A stretch of 64,000 bases of DNA from Phycisphaerae bacterium (GCA_030425705.1 JAUHZU010000009.1:1-64000), one strand, 5' to 3'. Positions 22,268 through 31,634 are shown, counted from the first letter of the stretch. The notes: generated by a model from the letters alone, not told the origin. A program made the numbers and translations.

Positions 22268-23866
22268 CTACGGATCCTCGTAGTACCGTACGTTGAAATC
22301 GATCGGTTCGGCCCAATACTCGCGCATGTCGATCGATTGGACCGCGATGCGATGAGCCGGCCGCACTTCGACTCGGATTGGGCGCCCATCTGTCGGGATA
22401 CCCATCGCGGGGATATCCTCCCGGTACCAGCGAGAGTTGCCCGGCGGCAAGAGCCAAGGGCCCACCTGGACCTCTTCACCATCGGGCAGGATGACGAAGA
22501 CATAGCCGGCAATCGCAACAGGGTGCCCGCCATCCGATTGGATGATCACCTCGAACGGATAACCGCTGCGGGAACGTGACCGGCGAATCTCGGCACGCAA
22601 GCCGGCGGTGACCAGCTGTTCGCGTTCTTGATCGACGACGGGTTGAACCAGGTACGGGCTATCTTCGGCCATGACCATCACGGACCGGCTCAAGGTCCGG
22701 TCATCGACGATCGTGCTCTCATAAAACGCCTCGGATCGGTGGTTTTGATAGTGAACAATCAGCCGGAGATCGACCTCGAGTCTGGAACCGCCTGTGGCAA
22801 TGGACCGCCACTGCTCGTCGCTGAACACCACGGGGACCTGCGTCCCGGCGGCGTCGAAATGGTCGGTCAGGACGTGCATGGTCTCGTCGGGCAACACTGT
22901 TTCCTGCCCACCGAGGCGGGCACGCATGGGGGTGACCGACACCCTGAAATCCGGGGTCCAATCGCTCCAGACATCGTCTTTGCGATGGGACCGGCTGCGG
23001 CCGGGGTCGTACGACACCGAGACCGCGATCGGCTCGCCAACGCGCGCGGCACCACGCGTATGCAGCACAACGTGGTCCATGATGTTCCTGCGCACAGAGG
23101 CACCCCAAGACAACGAATCGACCACACCTCGTTTGTACGCCAGCAGGATCAGGTCGCCCCATCGGTGGTGCCAGATCGCCTCCGGGTCCGCCTGCACGCT
23201 CAGGGCGATCTCCGCGATCTCGCGCAACAGCTCATCGTTCTTGCCTTTGTCATAATAGACATGAACGGTCAGCAGGCGTAGCGCGTAGACGCCCACCCGC
23301 CGTGCTTCTTCGTCGAGGTCCGGCCGTGCGGCTTCGGCCGCTCTCTCAAGCAGGACGGACAGGTACCGGGTCCAGTCGGACGTAAGAAGCACATCGCTGT
23401 CATACGACTTCGTGAAGATCGAAACGTAACCCTCGAACTCCGGCTTGTCTTGTGATTGCTGCATCTGGCCCAGGCAATACAGCGCGAACTCACGCTTCTG
23501 AGCGTCATCCAGGTCGCCGACGCGGTTCCGTGCCTCCAGCGCCTCGTAGACTACCGGCATCTCATGCCGGTCCCGGCCATCGATCACCGCGAGCAGTTTC
23601 GAAGACGGCAGGAAATGGACCAGTTCCTTGTCCCGGAAGGCCATGCGATAGCCGTTCGCCGCGAAACCTGCCGTGATGGCAACGATCAGCACCCCCGCCA
23701 GGGCCATGCGTACCCTACGCTGCCGACGTGGGCGACGCAGTCGCCGACAGCTTCTATTGCACTCCGGACAGCGTTTGGGTGCGCTGCGGTGTTCAGCGAA
23801 CGTGTAGCCACATCCGCGGCAAATCCCGGGGCCCGGGGGGCGTCGCCCGATCAGTCCGATGATCAT
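22268..23866 (-). CDS. membrane-anchored zinc-ribbon protein, unknown function
   Basis: 532 aa. The N-terminal cytosolic zinc ribbon CRGCGYTF followed by CPECNRSC (residues about 16-41) is succeeded by an Arg-rich segment. One membrane helix (MALAGVLIVAITAGFAANGY, about 54-73) precedes a large extracytoplasmic region of helical repeats (about 100-260) followed by beta-rich domains. This type of zinc ribbon with an attached membrane protein is common in Planctomycetes. It is the first host gene beyond the prophages. No enzymatic motif was seen. Confidence 0.65.
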   Translation of the reverse strand: MIIGLIGRRPPGPGICRGCGYTFAEHRSAPKRCPECNRSCRRLRRPRRQRRVRMALAGVLIVAITAGFAANGYRMAFRDKELVHFLPSSKLLAVIDGRDRHEMPVVYEALEARNRVGDLDDAQKREFALYCLGQMQQSQDKPEFEGYVSIFTKSYDSDVLLTSDWTRYLSVLLERAAEAARPDLDEEARRVGVYALRLLTVHVYYDKGKNDELLREIAEIALSVQADPEAIWHHRWGDLILLAYKRGVVDSLSWGASVRRNIMDHVVLHTRGAARVGEPIAVSVSYDPGRSRSHRKDDVWSDWTPDFRVSVTPMRARLGGQETVLPDETMHVLTDHFDAAGTQVPVVFSDEQWRSIATGGSRLEVDLRLIVHYQNHRSEAFYESTIVDDRTLSRSVMVMAEDSPYLVQPVVDQEREQLVTAGLRAEIRRSRSRSGYPFEVIIQSDGGHPVAIAGYVFVILPDGEEVQVGPWLLPPGNSRWYREDIPAMGIPTDGRPIRVEVRPAHRIAVQSIDMREYWAEPIDFNVRYYEDP

Positions 23867-23964
23867 CAGTCACAGACCCACCGCCGAGAGGACGAGTATC
23901 GTGCCGGCGAGGGTCTGCATTGGGAGTAAGGGAGAGACGGGTCAGTACGCCGGGATCGCGGTGT

Positions 23965-25122
23965 CTACTCCTCGGCCTCGCCGTCGTCTCCCTGCGGCTC
24001 ATCGTCTTCCGCGTCGTCGGGATCCGGGTCGTCGTCTCCGTCATCGGCCGGTTGCTCGGCGAGGAGGGCTTCGATGGCGTCGCGGAGGTGGTCGTGGTGG
24101 AGGTCCGCGATGCGGAGGTGGCCCGCGCGATCCAGCAGGTAGTAGTCGGGGTAGCCGTTGGGCCCGAACGCGCGGTTGGTGCGGTTTTCCATATCCACGC
24201 CGGCGGGGAATGCGATCTCGTACTGCTGGGCGACCTTGGGCAGCGCAAACCCTTCGAGCGTCGCGCAGATGCCGACGACGACGAGGCCCTGGTCGCCGTA
24301 GTCGTCCTGCAGCGAGTTGAGGGTTTCGATGGAGTCCAGCCAGGGCGCGGCCCAGGTCGCGCCGAAGGACAGGAGCACCACCTTACCCTCAAGGTCTTCG
24401 GGGCCGAGCCCGGCTTCGCCGGCGTTGACCCACTGGTCGGCCTCGATGGCGGGCGGGCGCTCGGCGTTGGCCTCGAGCTTGGCGAGCCGCTCGCGGGAGG
24501 CGGCGTCGCCTTCGAGCCAGCGGCGCTGGATACGCGCCCGGCCGGTGGCCTCGGACTGCTCCTCCAGCAACTCGTCGAGGACGCTCTCGAGGCGGTCGGG
24601 CTTCACGCCGATCGCGCGCACAGTGCCCGTGGCATCGACCACGGCATAGGTCGGAAAGAAAGCGATCGGCCAGTCCGTCGCGACCTGGTCGCCGTCGGTA
24701 AAGGCGGCGGGGTAAGCGGCTTCGTTCGCCTCGAGGATACCGGGCATCTGGCCAGGGTCGCCGCTGGCGCAGACGGCGATGAATCGGACGCCCTCGCCGG
24801 CGTAGGCCTGTGCGAGCTGGTTGTTGTGCGGGATCGCGGCGATGCACGGCTGGCACCAGGTGGCCCAGAAGTCGATGACGACGATGTGGCCTTCAAGGTC
24901 CTCGGGCGTGACCTCGCCGTTGACCCAGTCAGTGACGGTAAGCGGCGGCGCAGCGTTGCCTTCGAAGCCGGTGTGCTCGGCGAGGCGTTCGCCCTGGTCG
25001 TCGGTGAAGAACCACTCGTCCGGGAAGCCCTGGGCGGCGGCGGGTGCGGTCGCGACAAGTGCTCCGGCCAGCGCGGCGGCAAGGACGGATCGGCTCAGGG
25101 CGTCGAGGCATCGGTTCAGCAT
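23965..25122 (-). CDS. secreted protein with tandem thioredoxin-like domains, second one lacking both cysteines
   Basis: 385 aa from the ATG at 25122 (a longer start at 25161 is possible). Signal peptide (RSVLAAALAGALVATAPAAA). Domain 1 (about 50-170) is TlpA/ResA-like with active site WCQPC in VVIDFWATWCQPCIAAIPHN. Domain 2 (about 230-350) repeats the fold, VVLLSFGATWAAPWLDSIET, but the CxxC is replaced by AAPW. The C-terminal 40 residues are almost all Asp/Glu. Domain 1 is probably a periplasmic thiol-disulfide reductase; domain 2 may be a binding or scaffold copy. Confidence 0.75.
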   Translation of the reverse strand: MLNRCLDALSRSVLAAALAGALVATAPAAAQGFPDEWFFTDDQGERLAEHTGFEGNAAPPLTVTDWVNGEVTPEDLEGHIVVIDFWATWCQPCIAAIPHNNQLAQAYAGEGVRFIAVCASGDPGQMPGILEANEAAYPAAFTDGDQVATDWPIAFFPTYAVVDATGTVRAIGVKPDRLESVLDELLEEQSEATGRARIQRRWLEGDAASRERLAKLEANAERPPAIEADQWVNAGEAGLGPEDLEGKVVLLSFGATWAAPWLDSIETLNSLQDDYGDQGLVVVGICATLEGFALPKVAQQYEIAFPAGVDMENRTNRAFGPNGYPDYYLLDRAGHLRIADLHHDHLRDAIEALLAEQPADDGDDDPDPDDAEDDEPQGDDGEAEE

Positions 25123-25273
25123 CGGGGTCCTCGGTGTGGAGGTGATCGGTGTGTTTATCATACTCCGCGGATACGGGATCGAGTTCATTTTGCCGGGGAT
25201 TATGCCGACGACCCTGGGGGCTGGACGCATCCGGCGGGGCACGGTGCCCCCCTGCCGGGCTATCATCCGCGAT

Positions 25274-26158
25274 ATGGCGTTAGAGCTGCTGTTTCTCGGC
25301 ACGGGGACGAGCACGGGCGTGCCGATGATCGGCTGCCGGTGCGGGGTGTGCACGTCCGACGACCCGCGCGACCGGCGGACCCGGCCGAGCGTGCTGGTCC
25401 GCTACCCCCGGCCTGGGCATACCGAGGACCCCAGCGCCGTCTACAACGACGCCCACGACCCGACCGCCCCACCGCCCTCGGTGCAGGTGCTGGTGGATGT
25501 GACGCCGGACATCCGCGACCAGTCGATCCGCGAGGGACTGGCCTGGCTCGACGCGGTGGTGCTGACCCACGGACACGCGGACCACACGATGGGCATAGAC
25601 GACCTCCGCCGGTTCAACGCGGTGATGGACGCCCCGCTGGAGGTCTACGCCGAGGCGGGCGTGCTGCAGGACCTCGGCCGATCGTTCGAGTACATCTTCG
25701 GTTGCCCGAGCAAACGCACCTCGACATTCGTCGCCAACCTGCTGCCCTTCCCGCTCGAGCACGCGGTGCCGATGCCGATGCACGGCGCGACGTGGACGCC
25801 GCTGCGCCTGATGCACGGCCGACTGCCGATCGTCGGCTACCGCGTCGACTGGGAAGGCCGATCGCTGGCGTACTGCACGGATGTGTCCTCCATCCCGCCG
25901 GAGACCTGGCCGCTGCTGGAGGGGCTGGATGTGTTTGTGATCGACGGGCTGCGGTTCCGCCACCACCCCACCCACATGACCGTGGACCAGGCAGTCGAGA
26001 CGTGCGAGCGCGTCGGCGCGGCGCGGAGCTTCCTGACGCACATGTCCCACGAGATCAGCCACGCCGACCACGAGCCCGAACTGCCCGACGGCGTTGCGCT
26101 CGCGCACGACGGGCTTCGCGTCTCGATCGACGGCCGTGGGGTGACGGTCGCGGGCTAG
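25274..26158 (+). CDS. MBL-fold metallohydrolase, PhnP-like
   Basis: 294 aa. The ATG at 25274 starts directly at the first beta strand (MALELLFLGTGTSTGVPMIG). The metal ligands THGHADH lie at about residues 98-104, with further His and Asp (YCTDVSS, THMSHE). A C-x-C-x2-C segment near residue 22 (CRCGVC) matches the PhnP-like branch with a structural zinc. Possible substrates are cyclic phosphodiesters. Divergently transcribed from the thioredoxin-like gene with a 151-bp gap. Confidence 0.75.
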   Translation: MALELLFLGTGTSTGVPMIGCRCGVCTSDDPRDRRTRPSVLVRYPRPGHTEDPSAVYNDAHDPTAPPPSVQVLVDVTPDIRDQSIREGLAWLDAVVLTHGHADHTMGIDDLRRFNAVMDAPLEVYAEAGVLQDLGRSFEYIFGCPSKRTSTFVANLLPFPLEHAVPMPMHGATWTPLRLMHGRLPIVGYRVDWEGRSLAYCTDVSSIPPETWPLLEGLDVFVIDGLRFRHHPTHMTVDQAVETCERVGAARSFLTHMSHEISHADHEPELPDGVALAHDGLRVSIDGRGVTVAG

Positions 26159-26184
26159 TCCGCCGGGTGTTGCTACACCGCAGG

Positions 26185-26439
26185 TCAGTCGCAGTAGTCG
26201 TAGTGGTAGCTGCCGTGGCCGCCGTGGTGCCCGCCGTGGCTGTAGTGCCCGCCGCCGTGGTAGCCGCGGTCATAGTGGCCGCGGTGGTGGTGATGGTCGT
26301 CGGCGGCGTCGAGGACGAGCGCGGTGCCGATGATCGCGGTGCCGACCAGCAGCGCGCCGGTGGTGCGGTCGCAGCCGGTGGAGAAGAGCAGGGCCGAGCC
26401 GAGGAGCAGAGCGGTCATCCAGGTGCGAAGGCGTCGCAT
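26185..26439 (-). CDS. His/Gly-rich small lipoprotein
   Basis: 84 aa from the ATG at 26439 with AAAGGGAC upstream. Lipobox LFSTGC near residue 23. The mature part starts with a hydrophobic stretch (TGALLVGTAIIGTALVL) and then a histidine, glycine and tyrosine repeat to the end (HHHHRGH.., GGHYSHGGHHGGHG). Likely metal-binding envelope protein; function unknown. Converges on the MBL gene. Confidence 0.6.
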   Translation of the reverse strand: MRRLRTWMTALLLGSALLFSTGCDRTTGALLVGTAIIGTALVLDAADDHHHHRGHYDRGYHGGGHYSHGGHHGGHGSYHYDYCD

Positions 26440-26692
26440 GGTTGTCCCTTTCAAAAAACGCTTCGAGGCGGCCGGGGTGGTTGGCTTCCGTGGGCCTCAG
26501 GATATCACGCCGGTCAGCCGGCACGGAATACTATGCGCAGGAAGGACGCCCGAGGGGCCAAACCCGTTTCAAGATGGGCAAAATCGTCCCTCGCCGTCAA
26601 CCAGGCGGGTTCCCACCTTTAGCCCGACGCCCAACGGGCTTGGCGTTTTTGACGCGGGGATCGATAGCATGTCCACCAACCGCCGGAGCCGG

Positions 26693-27619
26693 CTATACGC
26701 CGGAAGGCCCATCGCCGGCCGACGCTCCAGGTTGCCCCCCCTGCGGTTTCTCCAGACTGACCCGCCCCAGCTTCCCGCTACGCATCTCGCGCAGTAGCAG
26801 CTCCCCCGCCCGGTTGAAGTCGACCTCCCCCCCGCCGACCAGGCAGCCGCGCTTCCTGCCGATCGCTTCGATCAGCGGGATCGGCTCGGATGGCAGCGCT
26901 TCCAGCTTGTACCGCTCCTGTAGCGCAGTCGGGTACGCTTCCAACAACCAACGCGCCGCGAAGATCGCCACGTCGTCGTAATCGATCGCCGTGTCCTTGA
27001 TCGCCCCGCTCGCCGCCAGCCGGTACCCGACCGCCTCGGTCTCGAACTTCGGCCAGAGGATGCCCGGCGTGTCCACCAGCACGATGCCCCCCCCGCCGCC
27101 ATCCGCTGCCTTCAGCACGATCTCCTGCCGGCCGCGCGTCACCGCCGGCTCGTCACCCACGTTCGCCACCTTCTTCCCCCGCAGCGCATTGATGATCGTC
27201 GACTTCCCCGCGTTGGGGATCCCCACCACCATCACCCGTACCTTCTGCTCACGCTTCACCCGCTGCTTCGCGAACCGCCGGATCATCTTCGGCAGGTCCT
27301 TCACCGCCCCCGGCTTGGTCGCGATCAGTGTCAGCGTCTTCACCCCCCGCTCCCGCTCGAACACGTCCCGCCACGCCCGCGTCACCCCCGGGTCCGCCAG
27401 GTCGTGCTTGTTCAGCAGCGTGATGCACGGCACATCGCCCGGCGTGCCGTTCTCCCCCTTGCCCTGCACGCCCCGCCGCAGCTCGTCCAGCAGCGGGTTC
27501 CGCGAGGAGTCGGGCAGACGCGCGTCGAGCACCTCGACGAGAACATCCGTCTGCGGCATCATCGCGGCGAGCTGCTGCCGCGTCTTGTGCATGTGGCCGG
27601 GGAACCAGTTGATGGGCAT
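26693..27619 (-). CDS. rbgA: ribosome biogenesis GTPase RbgA/YlqF
   Basis: 308 aa. Circularly permuted GTPase: G4 motif NKHD at about 70-73 precedes the P-loop GIPNAGKS at about 133-140, followed by the G3 motif DTPGILWP. The N-terminus INWFPGHMHKTRQQL is diagnostic of YlqF/RbgA, which matures the large ribosomal subunit. The C-terminal domain (about 200-290) is the usual helical RNA-binding part. Single gene with its own upstream region, divergent from 27714. Confidence 0.9.
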   Translation of the reverse strand: MPINWFPGHMHKTRQQLAAMMPQTDVLVEVLDARLPDSSRNPLLDELRRGVQGKGENGTPGDVPCITLLNKHDLADPGVTRAWRDVFERERGVKTLTLIATKPGAVKDLPKMIRRFAKQRVKREQKVRVMVVGIPNAGKSTIINALRGKKVANVGDEPAVTRGRQEIVLKAADGGGGGIVLVDTPGILWPKFETEAVGYRLAASGAIKDTAIDYDDVAIFAARWLLEAYPTALQERYKLEALPSEPIPLIEAIGRKRGCLVGGGEVDFNRAGELLLREMRSGKLGRVSLEKPQGGQPGASAGDGPSGV

Positions 27620-27713
27620 TAGGGGAGTGTAACGGCGACGGCGAAAGATCGTTCCTGTAACAGCGGAGTGTGGTTACAGTTGACCCCTCATCGTTCACCA
27701 ATCGAGGCACCCC

Positions 27714-29102
27714 ATGCAACCCTTCCGAGTCCTGCTGGCCGCCCTCCTGTGTCTCGCATTCATTGCGCTCCCCGTCAACGCCCAGCCCGCGCCCTGCCGC
27801 ATCGAGATCGTCGACGCCGAGAACGGCTGGCCCGTCCCGCTCGTCGAGCTGCGCACCAACCACCACCAGCGCTTCGTCACCGACAACGCCGGCGTCATCG
27901 CCCTCGACGCGCCCGAACTCATGGGCCGGGAGACCTTTTTCCACCTCCAGGGCCACGGCTACACCGTCCCCGCCGACGGCTTCGGCTACGTCGGCGTCCG
28001 CCTCACCCCCGAGCCCGGCCAAACGATCCGCGTCGAGGTCACCCGCACCATCATCGCCAAACGCCTGGGCCGGCTCACTGGCACCGGGCTCTTCGCCGAG
28101 TCGCAACAGCTCGGCGACTACGACGACTGGCAGGACGGACCGACCGTCGGCCAGGACACCGTCCAGCTCGCCCGCTACAACGACCAACTCTTCTGGCTCT
28201 GGGGCGACACCACGCTCTACGACTACCCCCTCGGCGTGTTCCACTCCTCCGCCGCGACGACCGGGCTCGAGCCGTTCAACGATTTTCGGCCGCCCATCGA
28301 ACCTACGTTCGACTACTTCACGCAGCCCGACAGCGACCGCCCGCGCGGCGTCGCCCGCATGCCCGGCGACGGGCCCACCTGGATCGGCGGCATGACCGCC
28401 CTGCCCGACGCCCACGGCAACGAACACCTCGTCGCCACCTACGCCAAGATCAGCGGCTTCGTCCACGCCTATGAGCACGGCCTCTGCGTCTGGAACGACG
28501 ACACCCAATCCTTCGAACGCACACGTGTCCTCTGGAACGAATCCACCGGGGAAGACCGCCCCGCCCTGCTCCCCGACGGCCACCCCTTCCGCTACACCGA
28601 CCCCGACGGCAACGACTGGCTCCTCTTCGGCAACCCCCTGCCCACCCTCCGCTGCGAAGCCACCTTCGAGGCCTGGCAAGACCCCGACCAGTGGCAGCCC
28701 CTCGACGCCCCGCGCGCCCTCCGCTCGCCCGATGGCCAGGAGGTCGTCCTCCACACCGGCTCGGTCTGCTTCAACCCCTACCGCAACAAGTGGGTCACCG
28801 TCTTCATGCAGCGCTTCGGCCAGCCCTCCGCCTTCGGCGAACTTTGGTACGCCGAGGCCGACTCCCCCCTCGGTCCCTGGGGCCCGGCCGTGAAAATCCT
28901 CAGCCACGACAACTACACCTTCTACAACCCCCGCATCCACCCCGAACTCACCGCCGACGGCGACACGTTCCTCGTCTTCGAAGGCACCTACACCACCTTC
29001 TTCGCGGATGCCCCCGAGCCCACCCCCCGCTACGACTACAACCAGCTCCTCTACCGCCTCGACCTCGACGACCCCCGGCTCGCCCCTGCCCGGGGGGAGT
29101 GA
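27714..29102 (+). CDS. secreted beta-propeller protein, glycosidase-like
   Basis: 462 aa. Signal peptide (VLLAALLCLAFIALPVNA). Residues about 28-120 form a carboxypeptidase-regulatory-like beta domain. From about 130 on, strands such as YNDQLFWLWGDTTLYDYPLG, the repeated W-D/N-D turns and FVLEGTY-like edges suggest a five-bladed propeller similar to DUF4185 or GH43/GH68-like proteins. A catalytic triad cannot be assigned by eye. It may act on extracellular polysaccharides. A GH43 candidate lies 1.4 kb away. Confidence 0.6.
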   Translation: MQPFRVLLAALLCLAFIALPVNAQPAPCRIEIVDAENGWPVPLVELRTNHHQRFVTDNAGVIALDAPELMGRETFFHLQGHGYTVPADGFGYVGVRLTPEPGQTIRVEVTRTIIAKRLGRLTGTGLFAESQQLGDYDDWQDGPTVGQDTVQLARYNDQLFWLWGDTTLYDYPLGVFHSSAATTGLEPFNDFRPPIEPTFDYFTQPDSDRPRGVARMPGDGPTWIGGMTALPDAHGNEHLVATYAKISGFVHAYEHGLCVWNDDTQSFERTRVLWNESTGEDRPALLPDGHPFRYTDPDGNDWLLFGNPLPTLRCEATFEAWQDPDQWQPLDAPRALRSPDGQEVVLHTGSVCFNPYRNKWVTVFMQRFGQPSAFGELWYAEADSPLGPWGPAVKILSHDNYTFYNPRIHPELTADGDTFLVFEGTYTTFFADAPEPTPRYDYNQLLYRLDLDDPRLAPARGE

Positions 29103-29130
29103 CGTTTTGCGTTTCGGGCCGTGCGGTGTT

Positions 29131-29694
29131 TTATATAAATCGCAATTGCGCGGATAATCTGAGTGGACGCAAAACACGGCAGATAACACCGGTTATCCGG
29201 CCACTACCCCCGGGTTTTCGATCCAAAACGCCGAGTTTTCGATCTGTAACGCCGGGTTCCAGAACTAGAACCCAGGGTTCCAGAACTAGAACGGAGCGTT
29301 CCAGAACTGAAACGCCGCGTTGCAGACCTGTATCGGCGCGTTCCAGAACCAGAACGCCACGTTCCAGACCTGTAACGGAGCGTTCCAGGACCGTAACGCC
29401 GGGTTCCAGAACTAGAACGGAGCGTTCCAGAACTGAAGCGCCGCGTTGCAGACCTGTATCGGCGCGTTCTAGAACCAGAACGCCACGTTCCAGACCTGTA
29501 ACGGAGCGTTCCGGACCCGGAACACCGCCATGCCGACCGAGCACACCGCGCACGCTACGCACACCCCGGCGTCCCCGACCCGCTCTGCCGAGCAAGGAAA
29601 CCGGCACCCCCGCACCGAAACCGCTATCGCCCGTTGGCGCTTGGACGACGTCCCGGGGCATCCCCCGAACCTCTGCCCAAGCCCATCCCCACAA
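29131..29694 (-). CDS. possible heptad-repeat protein over the minisatellite
   Basis: Open frame of 187 codons covering the 21-nt repeat array. It reads as consecutive seven-residue units of the form LERxVxV/LERGVLV/LERADTG. Because the repeat length is a multiple of three, the array stays open in several frames on both strands, so an open frame is weak evidence. No signal peptide or clear ribosome-binding site. If real it could form a repetitive amphipathic structure. Confidence 0.2.
   Translation of the reverse strand: MWGWAWAEVRGMPRDVVQAPTGDSGFGAGVPVSLLGRAGRGRRGVRSVRGVLGRHGGVPGPERSVTGLERGVLVLERADTGLQRGASVLERSVLVLEPGVTVLERSVTGLERGVLVLERADTGLQRGVSVLERSVLVLEPWVLVLEPGVTDRKLGVLDRKPGGSGRITGVICRVLRPLRLSAQLRFI
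29206..29520. repeat. 21-nt tandem repeat array, about 15 units
   Basis: Units of exactly 21 nt such as aacgccgggttccagaacta(g), aacggagcgttccagaactg(a) and atcggcgcgttccagaacca(g). A higher-order block of about six units is present twice (29248-29394 and 29395-29520). The core GTTCCAGA is nearly constant and partly self-complementary with TCTAGAAC-like parts. It fills the gap between the propeller gene and a small lipoprotein gene. Bases 29521-29960 after it hold no supported gene. Confidence 0.85.
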
Positions 29695-29960
29695 TACACC
29701 TTGGCCGAGATCAAACCCGCCTGCCAGCCATCAGCCCCCCCCACAGGACCAGGTTCCTGACACGTTAATATTCTCCAGAACACAGATATCCGGCGTTACG
29801 CCGGTCTGGAGGGATCCGCAATCGCCGCCGCCAATATGCGGGCACCGCACGGCTGAAAGTAGCTGCGAGGAAAGTAGTTAGAGAAAAAATCCTTGCCGAT
29901 TTTCCCGGAAATGATAGACTGATAGACAACTTTGATCCGTATACTTACTGTTATCCGCCT

Positions 29961-30242
29961 ATGCGTGCTATATCACTACTGCTTCTAGCCATGCTTGTTG
30001 GGTGCAGTCACGCACCGAGTGATGAACTTGTACCATTCCGGTCCCTTGAGCTAGGCATGACCATAGCCCAAGGCCGAGGTTTAGTGGGTGAGCCTGACAG
30101 AGAGACTGGGTCTGGTCTGGCTATTGACGTTTACCGCTTGTCGGATGGTACAGAAGTCTGGCTTGGATACGCCGGACAATCAGGCTTGATTTATGTCAGG
30201 CACGGCGATGACCAACTTCTGCAGATTGACGGCGGCGGATAA
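29961..30242 (+). CDS. small lipoprotein, SmpA/BamE-like
   Basis: 93 aa. Signal ISLLLLAMLVGC with lipobox Cys at about residue 15. The segment FRSLELGMTIAQGRGLVGEP followed by a beta sheet (AIDVYRLSDGTEVWLGY) resembles the SmpA/OmlA fold, in which a helix pair is followed by three strands. A role in outer-membrane assembly is not established. A-rich, AT-richer region upstream may hold its promoter. Confidence 0.5.
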   Translation: MRAISLLLLAMLVGCSHAPSDELVPFRSLELGMTIAQGRGLVGEPDRETGSGLAIDVYRLSDGTEVWLGYAGQSGLIYVRHGDDQLLQIDGGG

Positions 30243-30409
30243 CCAGCGGCTACAGGTGACCGGCGACGCCCACGATATGATGTGGTTGTCGGTTTGGAGC
30301 CCGCTCTCCGCGGGCGGCCGGCAACTGAGCCGATTTACGTTAGGCGCGACTACTTAGCTATGTGGCTAGATCACGGCTTGTCGTGTTGCGTCCTTTCTCA
30401 TCCGCTCTC

Positions 30410-30448
30410 GGTGGGTATCGCTCGCGGACTCGCTCCACCCACCCTACG
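30410..30448. repeat. 39-bp dispersed repeat, copy 1
   Basis: Runs from GGTGGGTATCGCTCGCGG to CCACCCACCCTACG. An exact copy in inverted orientation is at 39420-39458, and a diverged copy at 39488-39526. The ends GGTGGGT and ACCCACC are complementary, so each copy can fold. Noncoding. Confidence 0.8.
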
Positions 30449-30509
30449 TTGCGAACTGCGTTTGAAGGGTGGGCAGGATGCCCGCCCCACCGACGATACA
30501 AGCCCAGAC

Positions 30510-31562
30510 TTACTCTGCTTCCAACGGCCTTGCGTCGACGCCTTCCCAGGTCATGACGATGGGCTTGATCGTGCCGTCGGCGTTGAACTCGAGCTTGTCG
30601 ATACAGGTGACGCGGTGGTCTCGGCCTTCGTTGGGGATCGGGCGGCGGTGGTAGACGATGTACCAGTCGTCGGTGCCCGGGGCGTTGAGGACGGAGTTGT
30701 GGCCGGCGCCGGTGGCGATGTCGACGTTGCGGTCGGTCTGGAGGATGGTGCCGATGCGTTCGAAGGGGCCGGTCGGGCCGTCGGCGATGGCGTAGGCGAC
30801 GCGGTAGGAGTCGTTGCCCCAGCCGCCCTCGGACCAGAGGAAGTAGTACTTGCCGTTGCGGATGAAGAGGACCGGGCCCTCGACGTAGCCGTCGGGCGTG
30901 ATGTTTTGGAAGAGTTCGCCGTCGTCGCCGGGCACGATGCTGCGGAAGTCGTCGGCGAGGATACCGACGTTGCACTGCCCCCAGCCGCCGTAGTAGATGT
31001 ACCACGTACCGTCGGTGTCCTGGAAGACGAACTGGTCGATGGGCTGGGCGTCGTGGTGGAAGTCGCCGATGAGTGGTTCGCCGAGCAAGTCTTCGTAGGG
31101 GCCTTCGGGCGCGTCCGCGACGGCGACGCCGATGCCGCCGGTGTGGCTCTTGGGGTCGTTGGGGTCGTAGAGCGGGCCGCCGGGGCGTTGGAGGTCGTTG
31201 GCGCCGAAGAAGAGGTAGGTCTTGCCGTCCTTCTCCACGGCACAGGGCGCCCACATCGCGCGGTAGGCCCAGTCGATCGTGTCGTTGTCGAGCACGCGTT
31301 CGTGCTTGGTCCAGGTGACCAGGTCAGGCGAGGAGAACGCGTCGAAGAAGAGCTGGTCGTCGTAGCGGGCGGAGGTGGTGGGGAAGATCCAGTACCGGCC
31401 ATCGATGACGCATATCTCGGGGTCGGCGTACCAGCCCTCCCAGAGCGGGTTGCCGGAGGTGGGCGGGGGTTCTTCGGGGCCGGGCTGGGCGGCGGTGGAG
31501 GCGATGCAGCCGAGCGCGCAGCAGACCGTGGCCAGGCAGAGCATGGTCGGGGCGGGTGGCAT
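30510..31562 (-). CDS. secreted glycoside hydrolase, family 43-like
   Basis: 350 aa, GAGG six bases before the ATG at 31562. Signal peptide with a possible lipobox (LATVCCALGC). Five-bladed propeller signatures: the first Asp in WEGWYADPEICVIDGRYWIF, FSSPDLVTWTKH, MWAPCAVEKDGKTYLFFGAN, and the probable catalytic acid Glu in YVEGPVLFIRNGKYYFLWSE. Such enzymes act on arabinan, xylan or similar plant or algal glycans. Near the C-terminus are HNSVL..DWYIVYHRR strands typical of GH43. Confidence 0.8.
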   Translation of the reverse strand: MPPAPTMLCLATVCCALGCIASTAAQPGPEEPPPTSGNPLWEGWYADPEICVIDGRYWIFPTTSARYDDQLFFDAFSSPDLVTWTKHERVLDNDTIDWAYRAMWAPCAVEKDGKTYLFFGANDLQRPGGPLYDPNDPKSHTGGIGVAVADAPEGPYEDLLGEPLIGDFHHDAQPIDQFVFQDTDGTWYIYYGGWGQCNVGILADDFRSIVPGDDGELFQNITPDGYVEGPVLFIRNGKYYFLWSEGGWGNDSYRVAYAIADGPTGPFERIGTILQTDRNVDIATGAGHNSVLNAPGTDDWYIVYHRRPIPNEGRDHRVTCIDKLEFNADGTIKPIVMTWEGVDARPLEAE

Positions 31563-31634
31563 GGGGAGACCTCGTTGTGTGTGACACCGCCGGCGTGTGG
31601 TCGGCGGGCTTCCTCTTCGGATTCCGGTTCCATG

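Noticed and set aside
22032-22283. 83-codon rightward frame across the right dif-like site
   Set aside because: Crosses the attachment site and has no motif; probably chance.
23920-26622. 900-codon rightward frame
   Set aside because: Runs antisense through the thioredoxin-like gene and out of frame through the MBL gene; no motif of its own.
27249-29189. 646-codon leftward frame
   Set aside because: Antisense to the secreted propeller gene and out of frame with rbgA; Gly/Val/Glu low complexity.
29206-29520. CRISPR array
   Set aside because: Units are contiguous 21-mers with no unique spacers and no cas genes nearby.
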